Part shown: positions 17,865 to 26,081 of the stretch, one piece after another
Position numbering within the stretch: position 1 is the stretch's first letter
How the letters are laid out: every line of letters begins with the position of its first letter
NCBI GenBank assembly: GCA_937929945.1
Contig: CALFUK010000021.1
Location: 1 to 43,321 of the forward strand
Length of the DNA: 43,321 nucleotides
Source of the DNA: an uncultured Saprospiraceae bacterium
GTDB taxonomy: Bacteria; Bacteroidota; Bacteroidia; Chitinophagales; Saprospiraceae
Direction of reading: 5' to 3'
Position numbers and translations under genes: made by a program
The notes under the pieces: generated by a model
Database searches by the model: none
Told to the model about the DNA's origin: nothing
What the model saw: only the letters and a program-made list of their open reading frames with translations

Positions 17865-18890
17865 CTATGACTCTTTTACGCGTAAATAGGCAGAGGAAAA
17901 TTCTAAGCCTTCGATCTGCAACTTAACATAAGATTGTAACTCTTCATAGCTTCCCTGCGCGTGTTTTAGGAAGGCTGAGGCCTGTCCGTAGATGGCATTA
18001 TGATGCAGCGACTGTATGGCATGGTATCCATCCAAGAAGCCACTGATACCACCTGAGATAATGAAATTGTGGCAGTTCACTTCGTGAGCCATCTCTGGAA
18101 TTAGCTCATTGATCGTGCTGATCATATCAGATGCATCGTGCCCGAGGTGAGCCATGCACTCGAAGGCGTCCTTCTTCATCTCATCGCCTCTAATCATTTC
18201 CAGCATCGAGAAGTTAGTGCCACCCATGGCTGCGAACTCAATGGCATCCACTGGTAGCTTCAGCAGTGCTCTGAGTGACTCTCGCCCGAAGCCCTGCCCT
18301 ACCTCCTTCACGATCACCGAGATATCCATCTCTCTGACAATATGCGCTATCGTCTCTATGGGAGATACCTTGATCTGGTCTCCTTCTTCTTGCAGCCACT
18401 CCTGGAGTGGGTTCACATGTATGATGAGTCCGTCAGCAGATAACTTCTCCAATAAGTTCAAGATCTTATCCGTCTGCGCTGAGGCAATCAGCTGCTCGAC
18501 CTGGGCGATACCGAGGTTAGCATAGAGCGGCTGGGTACCAATGTGTGGCCTCATGTTAAAATCATCCAGCGTGTCGTCACCATCGAGTAGAGAGCGGCAT
18601 GAGCCTAGCCCCATACCCAGCCCAAACTCTGCACAGGCCTTAGCCAGATTAGTATTAATGATGCGCGCCATCTGCGTGCCACCCGTCATGCTGCTCACCC
18701 AGATCGGAGCTTTGATCTGCTTATCCAGAAATCCCTTCGGATACCCAGCGATACCATCCGGATGCGCGGCCAGTAGAGGCTCATAAGAGAACCTGGTATC
18801 GAGCTGTGCGGCTGTAAGCCTGGACTGAAAGGCTAAGTCTATGTGGTCTTTTTTACGAGAGGAGGCTGTTGGGTCTTCGGTTAACTTCAT
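17865..18890 (-). CDS. fni: Type 2 isopentenyl-diphosphate delta-isomerase
   Basis: The FMN- and NAD(P)H-dependent isomerase interconverts isopentenyl and dimethylallyl diphosphate. The 341-residue protein has the TIM-barrel signatures of the type 2 family: RKKDHIDLAF at 12-21, SSMTGG near 67, HVNPLQEWLQEEGD (about 156-169), VKEVGQGFG near 193, AAMGGTNFS near 217, and the phosphate loop ISGGISGF near 281. It starts with an ATG and is the first gene of the fni-mvaA operon. An exact TAnnTTTG promoter box and a perfect palindrome lie about 65-85 bases upstream. This type is typical of bacteria using the mevalonate route, which agrees with its neighbours. Confidence 0.95.
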   Translation of the reverse strand: MKLTEDPTASSRKKDHIDLAFQSRLTAAQLDTRFSYEPLLAAHPDGIAGYPKGFLDKQIKAPIWVSSMTGGTQMARIINTNLAKACAEFGLGMGLGSCRSLLDGDDTLDDFNMRPHIGTQPLYANLGIAQVEQLIASAQTDKILNLLEKLSADGLIIHVNPLQEWLQEEGDQIKVSPIETIAHIVREMDISVIVKEVGQGFGRESLRALLKLPVDAIEFAAMGGTNFSMLEMIRGDEMKKDAFECMAHLGHDASDMISTINELIPEMAHEVNCHNFIISGGISGFLDGYHAIQSLHHNAIYGQASAFLKHAQGSYEELQSYVKLQIEGLEFSSAYLRVKES

Positions 18891-18953
18891 ACATCTGTGC
18901 CTGATAGCTGAGCTTCAGGAATTCACCTTTTTGTGCAGCTATTTGAATTAACA

Positions 18954-18970
18954 TTGTCTTAATAAGACAA
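18954..18970. promoter_or_regulatory. Perfect palindrome at the fni promoter, candidate operator
   Basis: TTGTCTTA and TAAGACAA form a perfect 8-base inverted repeat around one base. It overlaps the downstream end of the -7 box at 18968-18975 and would span the transcript start of the fni operon. A repressor bound here would block initiation. The TPR gene diverges 93 bases away and could share the site. Confidence 0.45.
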
Positions 18971-18975
18971 ATGTA
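18968..18975 (-). promoter_or_regulatory. -7 promoter box of the fni-mvaA operon
   Basis: Read on the minus strand this is TACATTTG, an exact match to TAnnTTTG. It lies about 78 bases upstream of the fni ATG. No good -33 TTG is seen 19 bases further upstream. The 17-base palindrome next to it supports the placement. Confidence 0.45.
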
Positions 18976-19062
18976 CTTTAAAATAGTTCCCTCCCGTTAT
19001 GTCTACTGTCTTGCCTATGTAGAAATTATTTACCTGATTTTATTGACTAAAAATACTCCGCT

Positions 19063-20205
19063 ATGAAAATCATCATGATTTTGGCTCTAGTGCTATCCGT
19101 GTCTGCCCTATCAGGCCAAAGCAAACGCCAAGCTGTAGAACACTTTAATCAGGCCATTGAAGCCTTTAATCAAAAGGATTATAAGACCGCCATTCAAGAA
19201 TACAGTCAGTCCCTAGAATTAAACTCTTCTTTCGCAAAAGCATACTACAACCGGGCCAATGCACACCTCAATTTGAAAAATTATCATGCTGCCATCAAAG
19301 ATTTTGACGAGGCCTTGGCAATAGATGAAAGCTATAGCAAAGCACATCTGTACAAGGGCTATGCCTACATGCAGCTGAAGGATCAGAAAAAAGCCATCCT
19401 GAACTTCAGCAAAGCCATCAAAGCTGACCCAGAACTGGAATACGCCTACAGCTATCGCGGCACGCTGGCAATGAAGCAAGGCAGATACACCAAAGCCATC
19501 AAGGACTTCGACAAATCAATTGAACTGAATCCAGAAAAGTCAAAATCCTATCTGAATCGGGGGCTCTGCTACCTCAGTGAGAAAATATACGACCAAGCCA
19601 TCACTGACCTTAGCACAGCGCTAGAGTTGAATCCTAAGCTTAGCTCTGTGTATGCCAGTCGCGCCAAAGCCTACCTCAAATCCAAACGATATGATGCTGC
19701 CATCACTGACTTCTCAGAAGCCATCAGCCGTTATGAAGATGCCTATGACCTGTACTACTTCAGAGGCTTCGCAGCCCTCATGAATGACCAGCTCGACATG
19801 GCTAATGAAGACTTCGCCCAAGCCATATCCATCAAAGGGGATCATCTGCCTTCATTGAAAAATAAAGCCATCACCAGCATGAAGCTCCAGGTCTACGACG
19901 AGTCAGTGGATGACTACTCAGCCATCATCAAGGTCGAACCCGAAGATGCAAATCACTGGACTAATCGTGGCATCGCGCAGCTCAATTTAAAAAATCACGA
20001 AGCTGCCGAAAAAGACTTCAGCAAAGCCATCGAATTGAATCCAGAATACGCGATCGCATACTACAACCGTGCGAACGCGCACAACATGATGGACAATCGA
20101 GACTTGTCCTGTGAAGACATGCGACAAGCTGCACGCTTGGGCTACAAAGCGGCATTCGACTATATCCCCAGCGTTTGTGATGATCTAAATCCTAGCAAAA
20201 AATAG
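19063..20205 (+). CDS. Exported tetratricopeptide-repeat protein
   Basis: The 380-residue protein has a cleavable signal peptide (residues 1 to about 19, ending LSG) and then ten or so consecutive 34-residue TPR units covering nearly the whole chain, with the usual pattern of A-x-x-Y-x-x-R-A or G-x-A and a DF-x-x-A-I-x-[LI]-x-P end. The repeats are unusually alike: the second and the penultimate both contain LNLKN and the YYNRANAH block occurs twice. TPR arrays bind proteins or peptides, so this is probably a periplasmic scaffold. No catalytic domain is present. It diverges from the fni operon and converges with the symporter gene. The partner is unknown. Confidence 0.88.
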   Translation: MKIIMILALVLSVSALSGQSKRQAVEHFNQAIEAFNQKDYKTAIQEYSQSLELNSSFAKAYYNRANAHLNLKNYHAAIKDFDEALAIDESYSKAHLYKGYAYMQLKDQKKAILNFSKAIKADPELEYAYSYRGTLAMKQGRYTKAIKDFDKSIELNPEKSKSYLNRGLCYLSEKIYDQAITDLSTALELNPKLSSVYASRAKAYLKSKRYDAAITDFSEAISRYEDAYDLYYFRGFAALMNDQLDMANEDFAQAISIKGDHLPSLKNKAITSMKLQVYDESVDDYSAIIKVEPEDANHWTNRGIAQLNLKNHEAAEKDFSKAIELNPEYAIAYYNRANAHNMMDNRDLSCEDMRQAARLGYKAAFDYIPSVCDDLNPSKK

Positions 20206-20262
20206 TGGGCTCATTATCTTTGAATCATATACCATACAAAGGGCATACTGTAAGCAAGGATC

Positions 20263-21768
20263 TTAAGTAGCTGCTACCGTACCAGGATATATCTTAGATA
20301 CAATATAGCCTACGATCATAGCTAAGGCAAATGAAGGTGCCAGCACATCTAGCTCTATAAAGTAAGGACCGATTTCCTCCATATTAGACACAACAAATTT
20401 AAAAAACATCACTGATGTAAAGCCAGTGATCATAGATGCAATGGCTCCTCTTTCAGAATAAGCTTTCCAGAAAAGAGATAGGATGATGACGGGGCAAAAA
20501 GTAGCAGCGATGCCAGACCATCCAAAAATCATAATCCAAAAAATCTGTCGATTAGGATATAGATTGTATAATAAGATGGCTATTCCAAGTGAAGCGATGG
20601 CCATGGCAAGTGTCACCAGTCTTGAGAATTTAGTTAAATCTTCGTCCTTTAAATCAGGCCTAAATATTTTTTGATAAAAATCACGTGTGACTGCACTAGA
20701 AGCAAGAATGAGCAGAGAGTCAATGGTAGACATTATCGCAGACAGCACAATAGCAATGAAGATCGCTACTAAGATCGTAGGTAAGAATTCATTGGTGATC
20801 ATACTAAGGACATCTTCTCCACCATTACCCAATATGGCTTCAGGATCTTGGCCCTCAGAGGTAAAATATACACGAGCCAGAATACCGATAGTCACAGCCG
20901 CTGCATCTGTCAAGAGCGTAAAAAGCAATGCCACCCACTTACCTTTATCCACTTCCTCCTCACTCTGGATTGACATGAAGCGGACATAAACCTGTGGCGA
21001 CCCCAGAAAACCTAAACCAATCATGGAGAATCCAAGGATCGTAAATAGATTCATTATACCATCATCACTTCTACCCATGATCTGGGTTAAAGTAGGATCA
21101 ATGGCATTCAGACCATCTGTAATCCCCGTACCATGATCAATAGAGAACCACACGACCACCGGCAGCAAGACCAATCCAAAAAACATCAGAATCCCTTGGA
21201 ACATATCTGACCATACTGCAGCAACAAAGCCGCCTATAAAGATATACGCCAGGACAATAAAGAAACCGATTAACGCCCCGATACGGTAATCGATACCAAG
21301 CATTGACTCAAATGCTATTCCTGTGACATCCATCTGAGAAGCGACATAAATGACCACAAAAATCACTAAAGTGGAAGCCGATATAATTCGGAGTGTATTG
21401 GTGGTAGATTTGAAATGACTTTCTAAATAGTCTGGTATCGTAATTGCCTGATATTCATCAGATCGCCTTTTGAACTTTTTTGCCATGAACTGCCAAGAAA
21501 TATATACGCCGAGCAATTCACCTAAGACTACCCAATAGGCAGAGTAGCCAGCCATCGCGCCCATGCCCGTCAGCCCAATTAGTAACCAACCTGATTCTCC
21601 CGTAGCTCTGGCGGAGAAAGCAACAGCCCAAAAGCCCATCTTTTTTCCTCCTACATAATAATCGCTCATACTTTTAATTCGCTTAGAAGCGAGAATCCCG
21701 ATCAGAAATAAAATCCCAACATAAACCGCCAGCACGGCGATCTTTACAATTAAATCTTTGTCTTGCAT
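20263..21768 (-). CDS. Sodium:solute symporter (SSS/PutP family)
   Basis: The 501-residue integral membrane protein has about 13 hydrophobic segments spread evenly from residue 8 to the C-terminus, as in the LeuT-fold SSS family. Recognisable parts are the GESGWLLIGLTGMGAMAGYSAYW region after the second helix and the DSLLILASSAVTRDFYQ segment near 340, conserved in PutP-type symporters. It imports a solute with Na+, most often proline or another small organic molecule. The gene is divergent from the cysteine dioxygenase gene, with about 240 bases between their start codons. That makes taurine, hypotaurine or another osmolyte a reasonable but unproven substrate. The start ATG at 21768 places the first helix after a short cytosolic tail. 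Confidence 0.9.
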   Translation of the reverse strand: MQDKDLIVKIAVLAVYVGILFLIGILASKRIKSMSDYYVGGKKMGFWAVAFSARATGESGWLLIGLTGMGAMAGYSAYWVVLGELLGVYISWQFMAKKFKRRSDEYQAITIPDYLESHFKSTTNTLRIISASTLVIFVVIYVASQMDVTGIAFESMLGIDYRIGALIGFFIVLAYIFIGGFVAAVWSDMFQGILMFFGLVLLPVVVWFSIDHGTGITDGLNAIDPTLTQIMGRSDDGIMNLFTILGFSMIGLGFLGSPQVYVRFMSIQSEEEVDKGKWVALLFTLLTDAAAVTIGILARVYFTSEGQDPEAILGNGGEDVLSMITNEFLPTILVAIFIAIVLSAIMSTIDSLLILASSAVTRDFYQKIFRPDLKDEDLTKFSRLVTLAMAIASLGIAILLYNLYPNRQIFWIMIFGWSGIAATFCPVIILSLFWKAYSERGAIASMITGFTSVMFFKFVVSNMEEIGPYFIELDVLAPSFALAMIVGYIVSKIYPGTVAAT

Positions 21769-21877
21769 ATTGGAACTAATTTGTGATGCCCGCTCAGTTA
21801 CATGCGGAATACGTATGTTGAAATGGTATTAAAAAGATGGAAGATGTCTAAAAGAAAGAGATATACGACATTTAATT

Positions 21878-21900
21878 AACAATATTGCTAAAAAATTGTT
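21878..21900. promoter_or_regulatory. Inverted repeat upstream of the cysteine dioxygenase promoter
   Basis: AACAAT (21878-21883) and ATTGTT (21895-21900) form a 6-base inverted repeat with an 11-base spacer, overlapping the -33 element of the cysteine dioxygenase promoter. The AT-rich context makes a chance match possible, but the position suits an operator for the divergent symporter/dioxygenase pair. Confidence 0.25.
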
Positions 21901-21925
21901 GTACCCATAATTAAAGCTACCTTCG
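21896..21925 (+). promoter_or_regulatory. Promoter of the cysteine dioxygenase operon
   Basis: A TTG (21896-21898) is followed after exactly 19 bases by TACCTTCG (21918-21925), one base off TAnnTTTG. This is the -33/-7 arrangement of Bacteroidota housekeeping promoters. The transcript would begin near 21931, about 75 bases before the ATG at 22006. Confidence 0.45.
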
Positions 21926-22005
21926 CACCACTTTACACCCTACACAGTGGCTGATTGAATAAGGGTATACCCCAGAGATTGCGAATAAGAGGAAATGAAA
22001 TAAAA

Positions 22006-22563
22006 ATGAGCCATTTGAATTCTGAAAACCAAGACTTTATAAATATTAATACCATAGACGATTTAATAACTGCTCTTATGACAGAAGAGTGTGATCATTA
22101 TAATGATATTATAAGGTCAAGTAATTTACCTGTCCATGCTTTTGCAGATTATTGTTCTTGGTCTGCAAAATGCTATACTAGAAATTGTCTTGTTGAGAAT
22201 GAAAAATTTGAACTAATTCTTCTTTGCTGGGAAGAAGGCCAAATCACTCCAATACATAATCATGGTGGTGAAGAGTGCTGGGTTAAAATTATTGATGGAG
22301 AATTCAGAGAAAAGATTTATACCACAAATCAAGCAGGTCAGCTTTACATGGTAAATACCATTAATTCGAAGACTAACGATGTCACTTATATGATAGATTT
22401 CATGGGCTATCACAGCATCGAAAACTTGTCTGCCCAAAGAGGGCTATCCCTTCACCTTTATGCGAAGCCAATACGTAGCTGTAGAATATTTGACGAAAAT
22501 TCACAACAATTTGTGAATAAGGATTTGACCTATCATACTGTAGCGCCATTAGCGAGTATTTAA
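22006..22563 (+). CDS. Cysteine dioxygenase, eukaryote-like active site
   Basis: The enzyme oxidises cysteine with O2 to cysteine sulfinate using non-haem iron. The 185-residue cupin keeps the mammalian active site with almost the same numbering: iron ligands H84, H86 and H136; the substrate-carboxylate arginine R59 in CYTRN; the Cys91 that in mammals cross-links to tyrosine, and its partner Tyr152 within SLHLY, with S148 and H150 of the same triad. The cupin motif is HNHGGEECWVKIIDG. Many bacterial thiol dioxygenases have glycine in place of this cysteine, so the sequence is markedly eukaryote-like. I chose the ATG at 22006, because the upstream TTG at 21955 adds a 17-residue basic extension without family support. 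A PLP decarboxylase follows after 18 bases, so the pair would make hypotaurine. No symbol is assigned, because bacterial naming varies. Confidence 0.93.
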   Translation: MSHLNSENQDFININTIDDLITALMTEECDHYNDIIRSSNLPVHAFADYCSWSAKCYTRNCLVENEKFELILLCWEEGQITPIHNHGGEECWVKIIDGEFREKIYTTNQAGQLYMVNTINSKTNDVTYMIDFMGYHSIENLSAQRGLSLHLYAKPIRSCRIFDENSQQFVNKDLTYHTVAPLASI

Positions 22564-22581
22564 GAAAATAATATATTTTTT

Positions 22582-23988
22582 ATGCCTGATATGAGTAGTG
22601 ATCTAGCTCTATTTAATGAGTTAGCTGAAATTTTATTAAGTGAAGAAAAAAACAAGCCAGTTGCAGAGCGAATCGACTCTGATAAACTCTACGGCTCTAT
22701 TGATCTCTCGCTGAATGATTCAGGACTGATCGATGATGAGTTCAAAGGAGTATTGCGTGACATACTTATAGCCACTCCTAAAACAGCGACCAATCTATTC
22801 TTCAATCAACTTTTCGGAGGTAGACAAGGCAAAGCCGTCATAGGAGATCTGCTTGCTGTATTGCTGAACAATAGCATGTACACCTACAAAGTTGCTGGTC
22901 CGCAAGTGGGTATAGAACAGGAAATTATTAGACAGTCCTGCGATATGGTGGGCTACGGCGCTCAGAGTAATGGAACATTCCCTACGGGAGGCTCTATGAG
23001 TAACTACATGGCACTGGTGATGGCTCGTGACTCCAAAGATCCTGAATGCAGATCAGCAGGAATGACAAAACCACTCACCATCTATACCTCAGAAGCGTCT
23101 CACTATTCTAATGCTAAAAATGTCAGCTTTGCGGGCATAGGCAAAGACAACATCAGATATATTCCAGCAGATACTGAGGGGAGAATGATCCCAGAAAAAT
23201 TAGAAGAGCAAATCAATATTGATGTAAATAACGGATTTATTCCAACCTATGTAAATGCTACTGCGGGAACAACAGTTATCGGGGCTTTTGATCCCATTGA
23301 TCAAATTGCTGACATCACTGAAAAATATAACATTTGGCTACATGTTGATGGGGCCTATTGTGGAGCTGTCATCTTCAGCAAAAAATATAAGCATCTGCTT
23401 CAGGGAGTGGACAGGTCTAATTCCTTCAGTTATAATGCACACAAAATGCTGGGAACACCATTGACCTGTTCCATCATTTTAGTAAAGGATAAAAAACAGC
23501 TGCACGACTCTTTTAGTAATGAAGCCGATTATCTCTATCAAACAGACGGTGATGATTTTAATTTGGGTAAAACTTCTTTTCAGTGTGGAAGAAGAAATGA
23601 TGCATTAAAATTTTGGACCTTATGGAAATCCATCGGCACGAATGGCTTAGAGCAAATGATCGATAGACAATTCGAATTGGCAGATACAGCCCGCAAATAC
23701 ATAAGAAATAACCCTGACTACACCTTCTATAGTTTTGACGATTCAATTTCCATCTGCTTCAATTATAAAAATATTGAGCCAATGGCACTATGCACAGCTC
23801 TCTATGAACATCAAGTTACTGTAGTTGGGTTTGGATCTTTTCATGGTGATACATTTATTAGGCTAGTGACTGTGAACGCTAATAATACAGATCGAGACAT
23901 CATACACTTCTTCAAGATGTTAGAGGAATTCGTCACAAAGACACCAGACTTGACAACATCTAAAGAAGCCATACTGGAGCTGTCATAA
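22582..23988 (+). CDS. PLP-dependent decarboxylase, probable cysteine sulfinate decarboxylase
   Basis: The 468-residue group II decarboxylase is of the glutamate/cysteine sulfinate/aromatic type. It has the GGSMSN block (136-141), the PLP-stacking histidine in SEASHYS (H174), the NATAGTTVIGAFDPI stretch at 225-239, HVDGAY with D256, and the Schiff-base lysine in YNAHKMLG (K288). Sequence similarity to animal cysteine sulfinate and glutamate decarboxylases is strong along the whole length (QCGRRNDALKFWTLWK). Substrate specificity in this family is set by a few residues and cannot be fixed by eye. The cysteine dioxygenase gene 18 bases upstream makes cysteine sulfinate the most likely substrate, yielding hypotaurine. 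Glutamate or aspartate decarboxylase remain alternatives. It closes a two-gene operon. Confidence 0.85.
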   Translation: MPDMSSDLALFNELAEILLSEEKNKPVAERIDSDKLYGSIDLSLNDSGLIDDEFKGVLRDILIATPKTATNLFFNQLFGGRQGKAVIGDLLAVLLNNSMYTYKVAGPQVGIEQEIIRQSCDMVGYGAQSNGTFPTGGSMSNYMALVMARDSKDPECRSAGMTKPLTIYTSEASHYSNAKNVSFAGIGKDNIRYIPADTEGRMIPEKLEEQINIDVNNGFIPTYVNATAGTTVIGAFDPIDQIADITEKYNIWLHVDGAYCGAVIFSKKYKHLLQGVDRSNSFSYNAHKMLGTPLTCSIILVKDKKQLHDSFSNEADYLYQTDGDDFNLGKTSFQCGRRNDALKFWTLWKSIGTNGLEQMIDRQFELADTARKYIRNNPDYTFYSFDDSISICFNYKNIEPMALCTALYEHQVTVVGFGSFHGDTFIRLVTVNANNTDRDIIHFFKMLEEFVTKTPDLTTSKEAILELS

Positions 23989-24168
23989 AGAATAAATTAC
24001 CATCGTTTTGATTAACCGTGTCACGAACTGCTATAGCTGACCAGTTGCTATATGAACTACTTTATACCAGCTTTCTAATAGTTGATAGCTATGGCGATAG
24101 TCTCGCATCATTGCTATTCTAAGACTTCACTACTGAAATAGAAAAAAATATAAATAATGCTGCTCTGA

Positions 24169-24199
24169 ATTGTTCGATACTTTATCTACTTTGAACAAT
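24169..24199. promoter_or_regulatory. Inverted repeat upstream of the CotH-like gene
   Basis: ATTGTTC and GAACAAT form a 7-base inverted repeat with a 17-base centre, 18 bases before the CotH-like ATG. A near-promoter box TACTTTG (24187-24193; one base shorter than TAnnTTTG) sits inside it. It could be an operator or a leader hairpin. Confidence 0.3.
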
Positions 24200-24216
24200 C
24201 ATCATTAATATCAGGC

Positions 24217-25599
24217 ATGAAATTATATTGGTTATGTATCAGTTTACTTTTATCTTTCATCACAGGATGCTCAGAAGAAAACTCAGACAATCCCATCCAA
24301 CAAGAAAATCCTGATGAGCCTAATCAAGTAAAAACCGTCATCCCCTCTGGTGAGGAGCCATATCTCAAGCTGAAATCAGATTACATCTTCGATCAAGAAA
24401 AGCTGTACACATATGAACTCATCTTGCCACAAGCGCACTTAGCCCGACTAGATCAAGATCCAGCAGCAGAAGAATACGTCGAAGGCACCCTAGTCTTTCA
24501 AGGCGACACCATCAGTCCCGTAGGCATCCGCTATAAGGGCTCAGTGGGTGGCTTTGTCGGCTGCGTATCAGGCTCTGACTGGGCTAACCCCTCTGGCAAT
24601 AAGACCTGCACCAAGCTCTCCATGAAGGTCAAAATCAATTGGCAAGGGCGAGATGAAAAATTTTTCGGCCTGAAGAAACTCCAATTTCACTCACAGAATC
24701 TGGATGACTCCCAAATGCGTGATCGTCTGGGCTACTGGCTCTTTCGAGAGATGGATGTGAAAGGACCCAGAGCCGTCCACGCTAAACTCATGATCAATGG
24801 TACATACAGCGGGCTATACTCACTCGTAGAACAAATCGATGGACGCATGACTCGATATAACTGGGATGATGGTAAGGGCAATCTTTACAAAGAAATCTGG
24901 CCGCTCCGCTCAAATGGCAGAGCCTATACAGAAGCTGACTATGCTCAGGCGCTGAAGACAAATGAAGACGAGGCAGATGTGTCCATCATGAGCGCATTCG
25001 CTACATCCATCATCTCAGCAGATGACCAAGCAGCGCTGCAAGAGGTGATCCGAAACTCTATGAATCTGGAGGAGATCATGGCCTACTGTGTGGTAGACAG
25101 AACCATCCGCCATGACGACGGCCCCTTCCACTGGTACTGTAATGGCTCCTCCTGCACCAGCCATAATTTCTACTGGTACGAAGAGCCTCAAAGCAAGAAG
25201 CTGCACCTGATCCCCTGGGACCTGGACAATGCCTTTGAAAACATCATCATTGATCGGAATCCTGTCACCCCCATCGCCGATCAGTGGGGCGAATCACAAG
25301 CGAACTGCGAACCATTCTCACATGGCCCACTGCGTCTACGACAGTGGTCAGCCGCATGCGATAAGCTGACTAGTGGCTGGGCTAGCTTCTCCGAAGAATA
25401 TGATCTGACCAAAGAAAAATTTATCTCAGGACCCTTCTCTGAAGGCCAGGTCAATCAGAAACTCACTGAGTGGTCTGAGCAAATCAGAGCAGCCACTGAA
25501 GAAGCAGCAGCCAAGCACGATGATGCCCTTAGGATGAGCCAGTGGGAAGCAGGCATAGAATCTTTGCGCAGGCAAGTGTCTTTTGCTAATAATCTTTGA
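24217..25599 (+). CDS. CotH-family kinase lipoprotein
   Basis: The CotH family comprises atypical protein kinases first known from Bacillus spore coats. The 460-residue protein starts with a lipoprotein signal (Cys18 after ITG), and the following SEEN is the acidic tail seen in surface-exported Bacteroidota lipoproteins. From residue 60 to the end it matches the CotH fold: RYKGS with R105 and K107, the LKKLQFHSQNLDDSQMRD stretch at 152-169, the NGTYSGLYSLVEQIDGR block near 194-210, and the metal-binding DLD of IPWDLDNAFEN (D335, D337). Several cysteines (C116, C131, C308, C313 and others) suggest disulfides outside the cytoplasm. It may phosphorylate surface proteins or carbohydrate-linked targets. 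It stands alone in its operon. Confidence 0.85.
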   Translation: MKLYWLCISLLLSFITGCSEENSDNPIQQENPDEPNQVKTVIPSGEEPYLKLKSDYIFDQEKLYTYELILPQAHLARLDQDPAAEEYVEGTLVFQGDTISPVGIRYKGSVGGFVGCVSGSDWANPSGNKTCTKLSMKVKINWQGRDEKFFGLKKLQFHSQNLDDSQMRDRLGYWLFREMDVKGPRAVHAKLMINGTYSGLYSLVEQIDGRMTRYNWDDGKGNLYKEIWPLRSNGRAYTEADYAQALKTNEDEADVSIMSAFATSIISADDQAALQEVIRNSMNLEEIMAYCVVDRTIRHDDGPFHWYCNGSSCTSHNFYWYEEPQSKKLHLIPWDLDNAFENIIIDRNPVTPIADQWGESQANCEPFSHGPLRLRQWSAACDKLTSGWASFSEEYDLTKEKFISGPFSEGQVNQKLTEWSEQIRAATEEAAAKHDDALRMSQWEAGIESLRRQVSFANNL

Positions 25600-25709
25600 T
25601 TTTGTTGATGTGCTGATTTGTTGATGTTCTAATTTTTGTTTTGTCGATGAATAAAAGAAAATAGTACGTAAGCAAGGGTGTAAGCTGGAAGATGTTATTG
25701 ACCCTATCG

Positions 25710-26081
25710 CTAATCCTCGTCGTAACTTGTGATCCGGTATTTATTGAAAGCATGGCTGGTCGAGCTGGAGCTAGATACCGTACTCCCGAAAATGATGCCA
25801 CCGCCGAGGATAAAGCCCAGATTAGTGATGTAGCCCTTGTTCCAAAAGAAGAGAGTGGTCACCACGATCACTGATAGCCCAAAAACGATACCGACAACTT
25901 TCACTAAATTGGATTCTGCAGCTACCACCTCATTGACATGATACTTCTTCTGAATAGCACACGAGTCACAGCGATAAGAAAATCGATCACCCATTATTCC
26001 CGCTAATTCTGGCCTTGAGATAGCATTAGATTTGATTCTAATTTTTTCTTGGCATGCTTTACAGCTAATCTCTAATTTCAT
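25710..26081 (-). CDS. Hypothetical zinc-ribbon membrane protein
   Basis: The 123-residue product has two CxxC pairs (CKAC near residues 7-10, CDSC near 38-41) that would make a cytosolic zinc ribbon. Two hydrophobic segments follow at about 58-78 and 85-101, and a serine-rich tail. I do not recognise the family. The layout suggests a small inner-membrane protein with a metal-binding head. It converges with the CotH-like gene and is followed upstream by a gap of about 390 bases with no other gene. Nothing in the neighbourhood explains its job. Confidence 0.6.
   Translation of the reverse strand: MKLEISCKACQEKIRIKSNAISRPELAGIMGDRFSYRCDSCAIQKKYHVNEVVAAESNLVKVVGIVFGLSVIVVTTLFFWNKGYITNLGFILGGGIIFGSTVSSSSSTSHAFNKYRITSYDED

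Noticed and set aside
21955-22005. Upstream TTG start for the cysteine dioxygenase
   Set aside because: The added 17 residues are basic and unlike the family, and the ATG at 22006 gives numbering almost identical to mammalian enzymes.
25692-25874. Plus-strand ORF opposite the zinc-ribbon membrane protein gene
   Set aside because: It overlaps a better-supported gene with CxxC pairs and membrane helices on the other strand.
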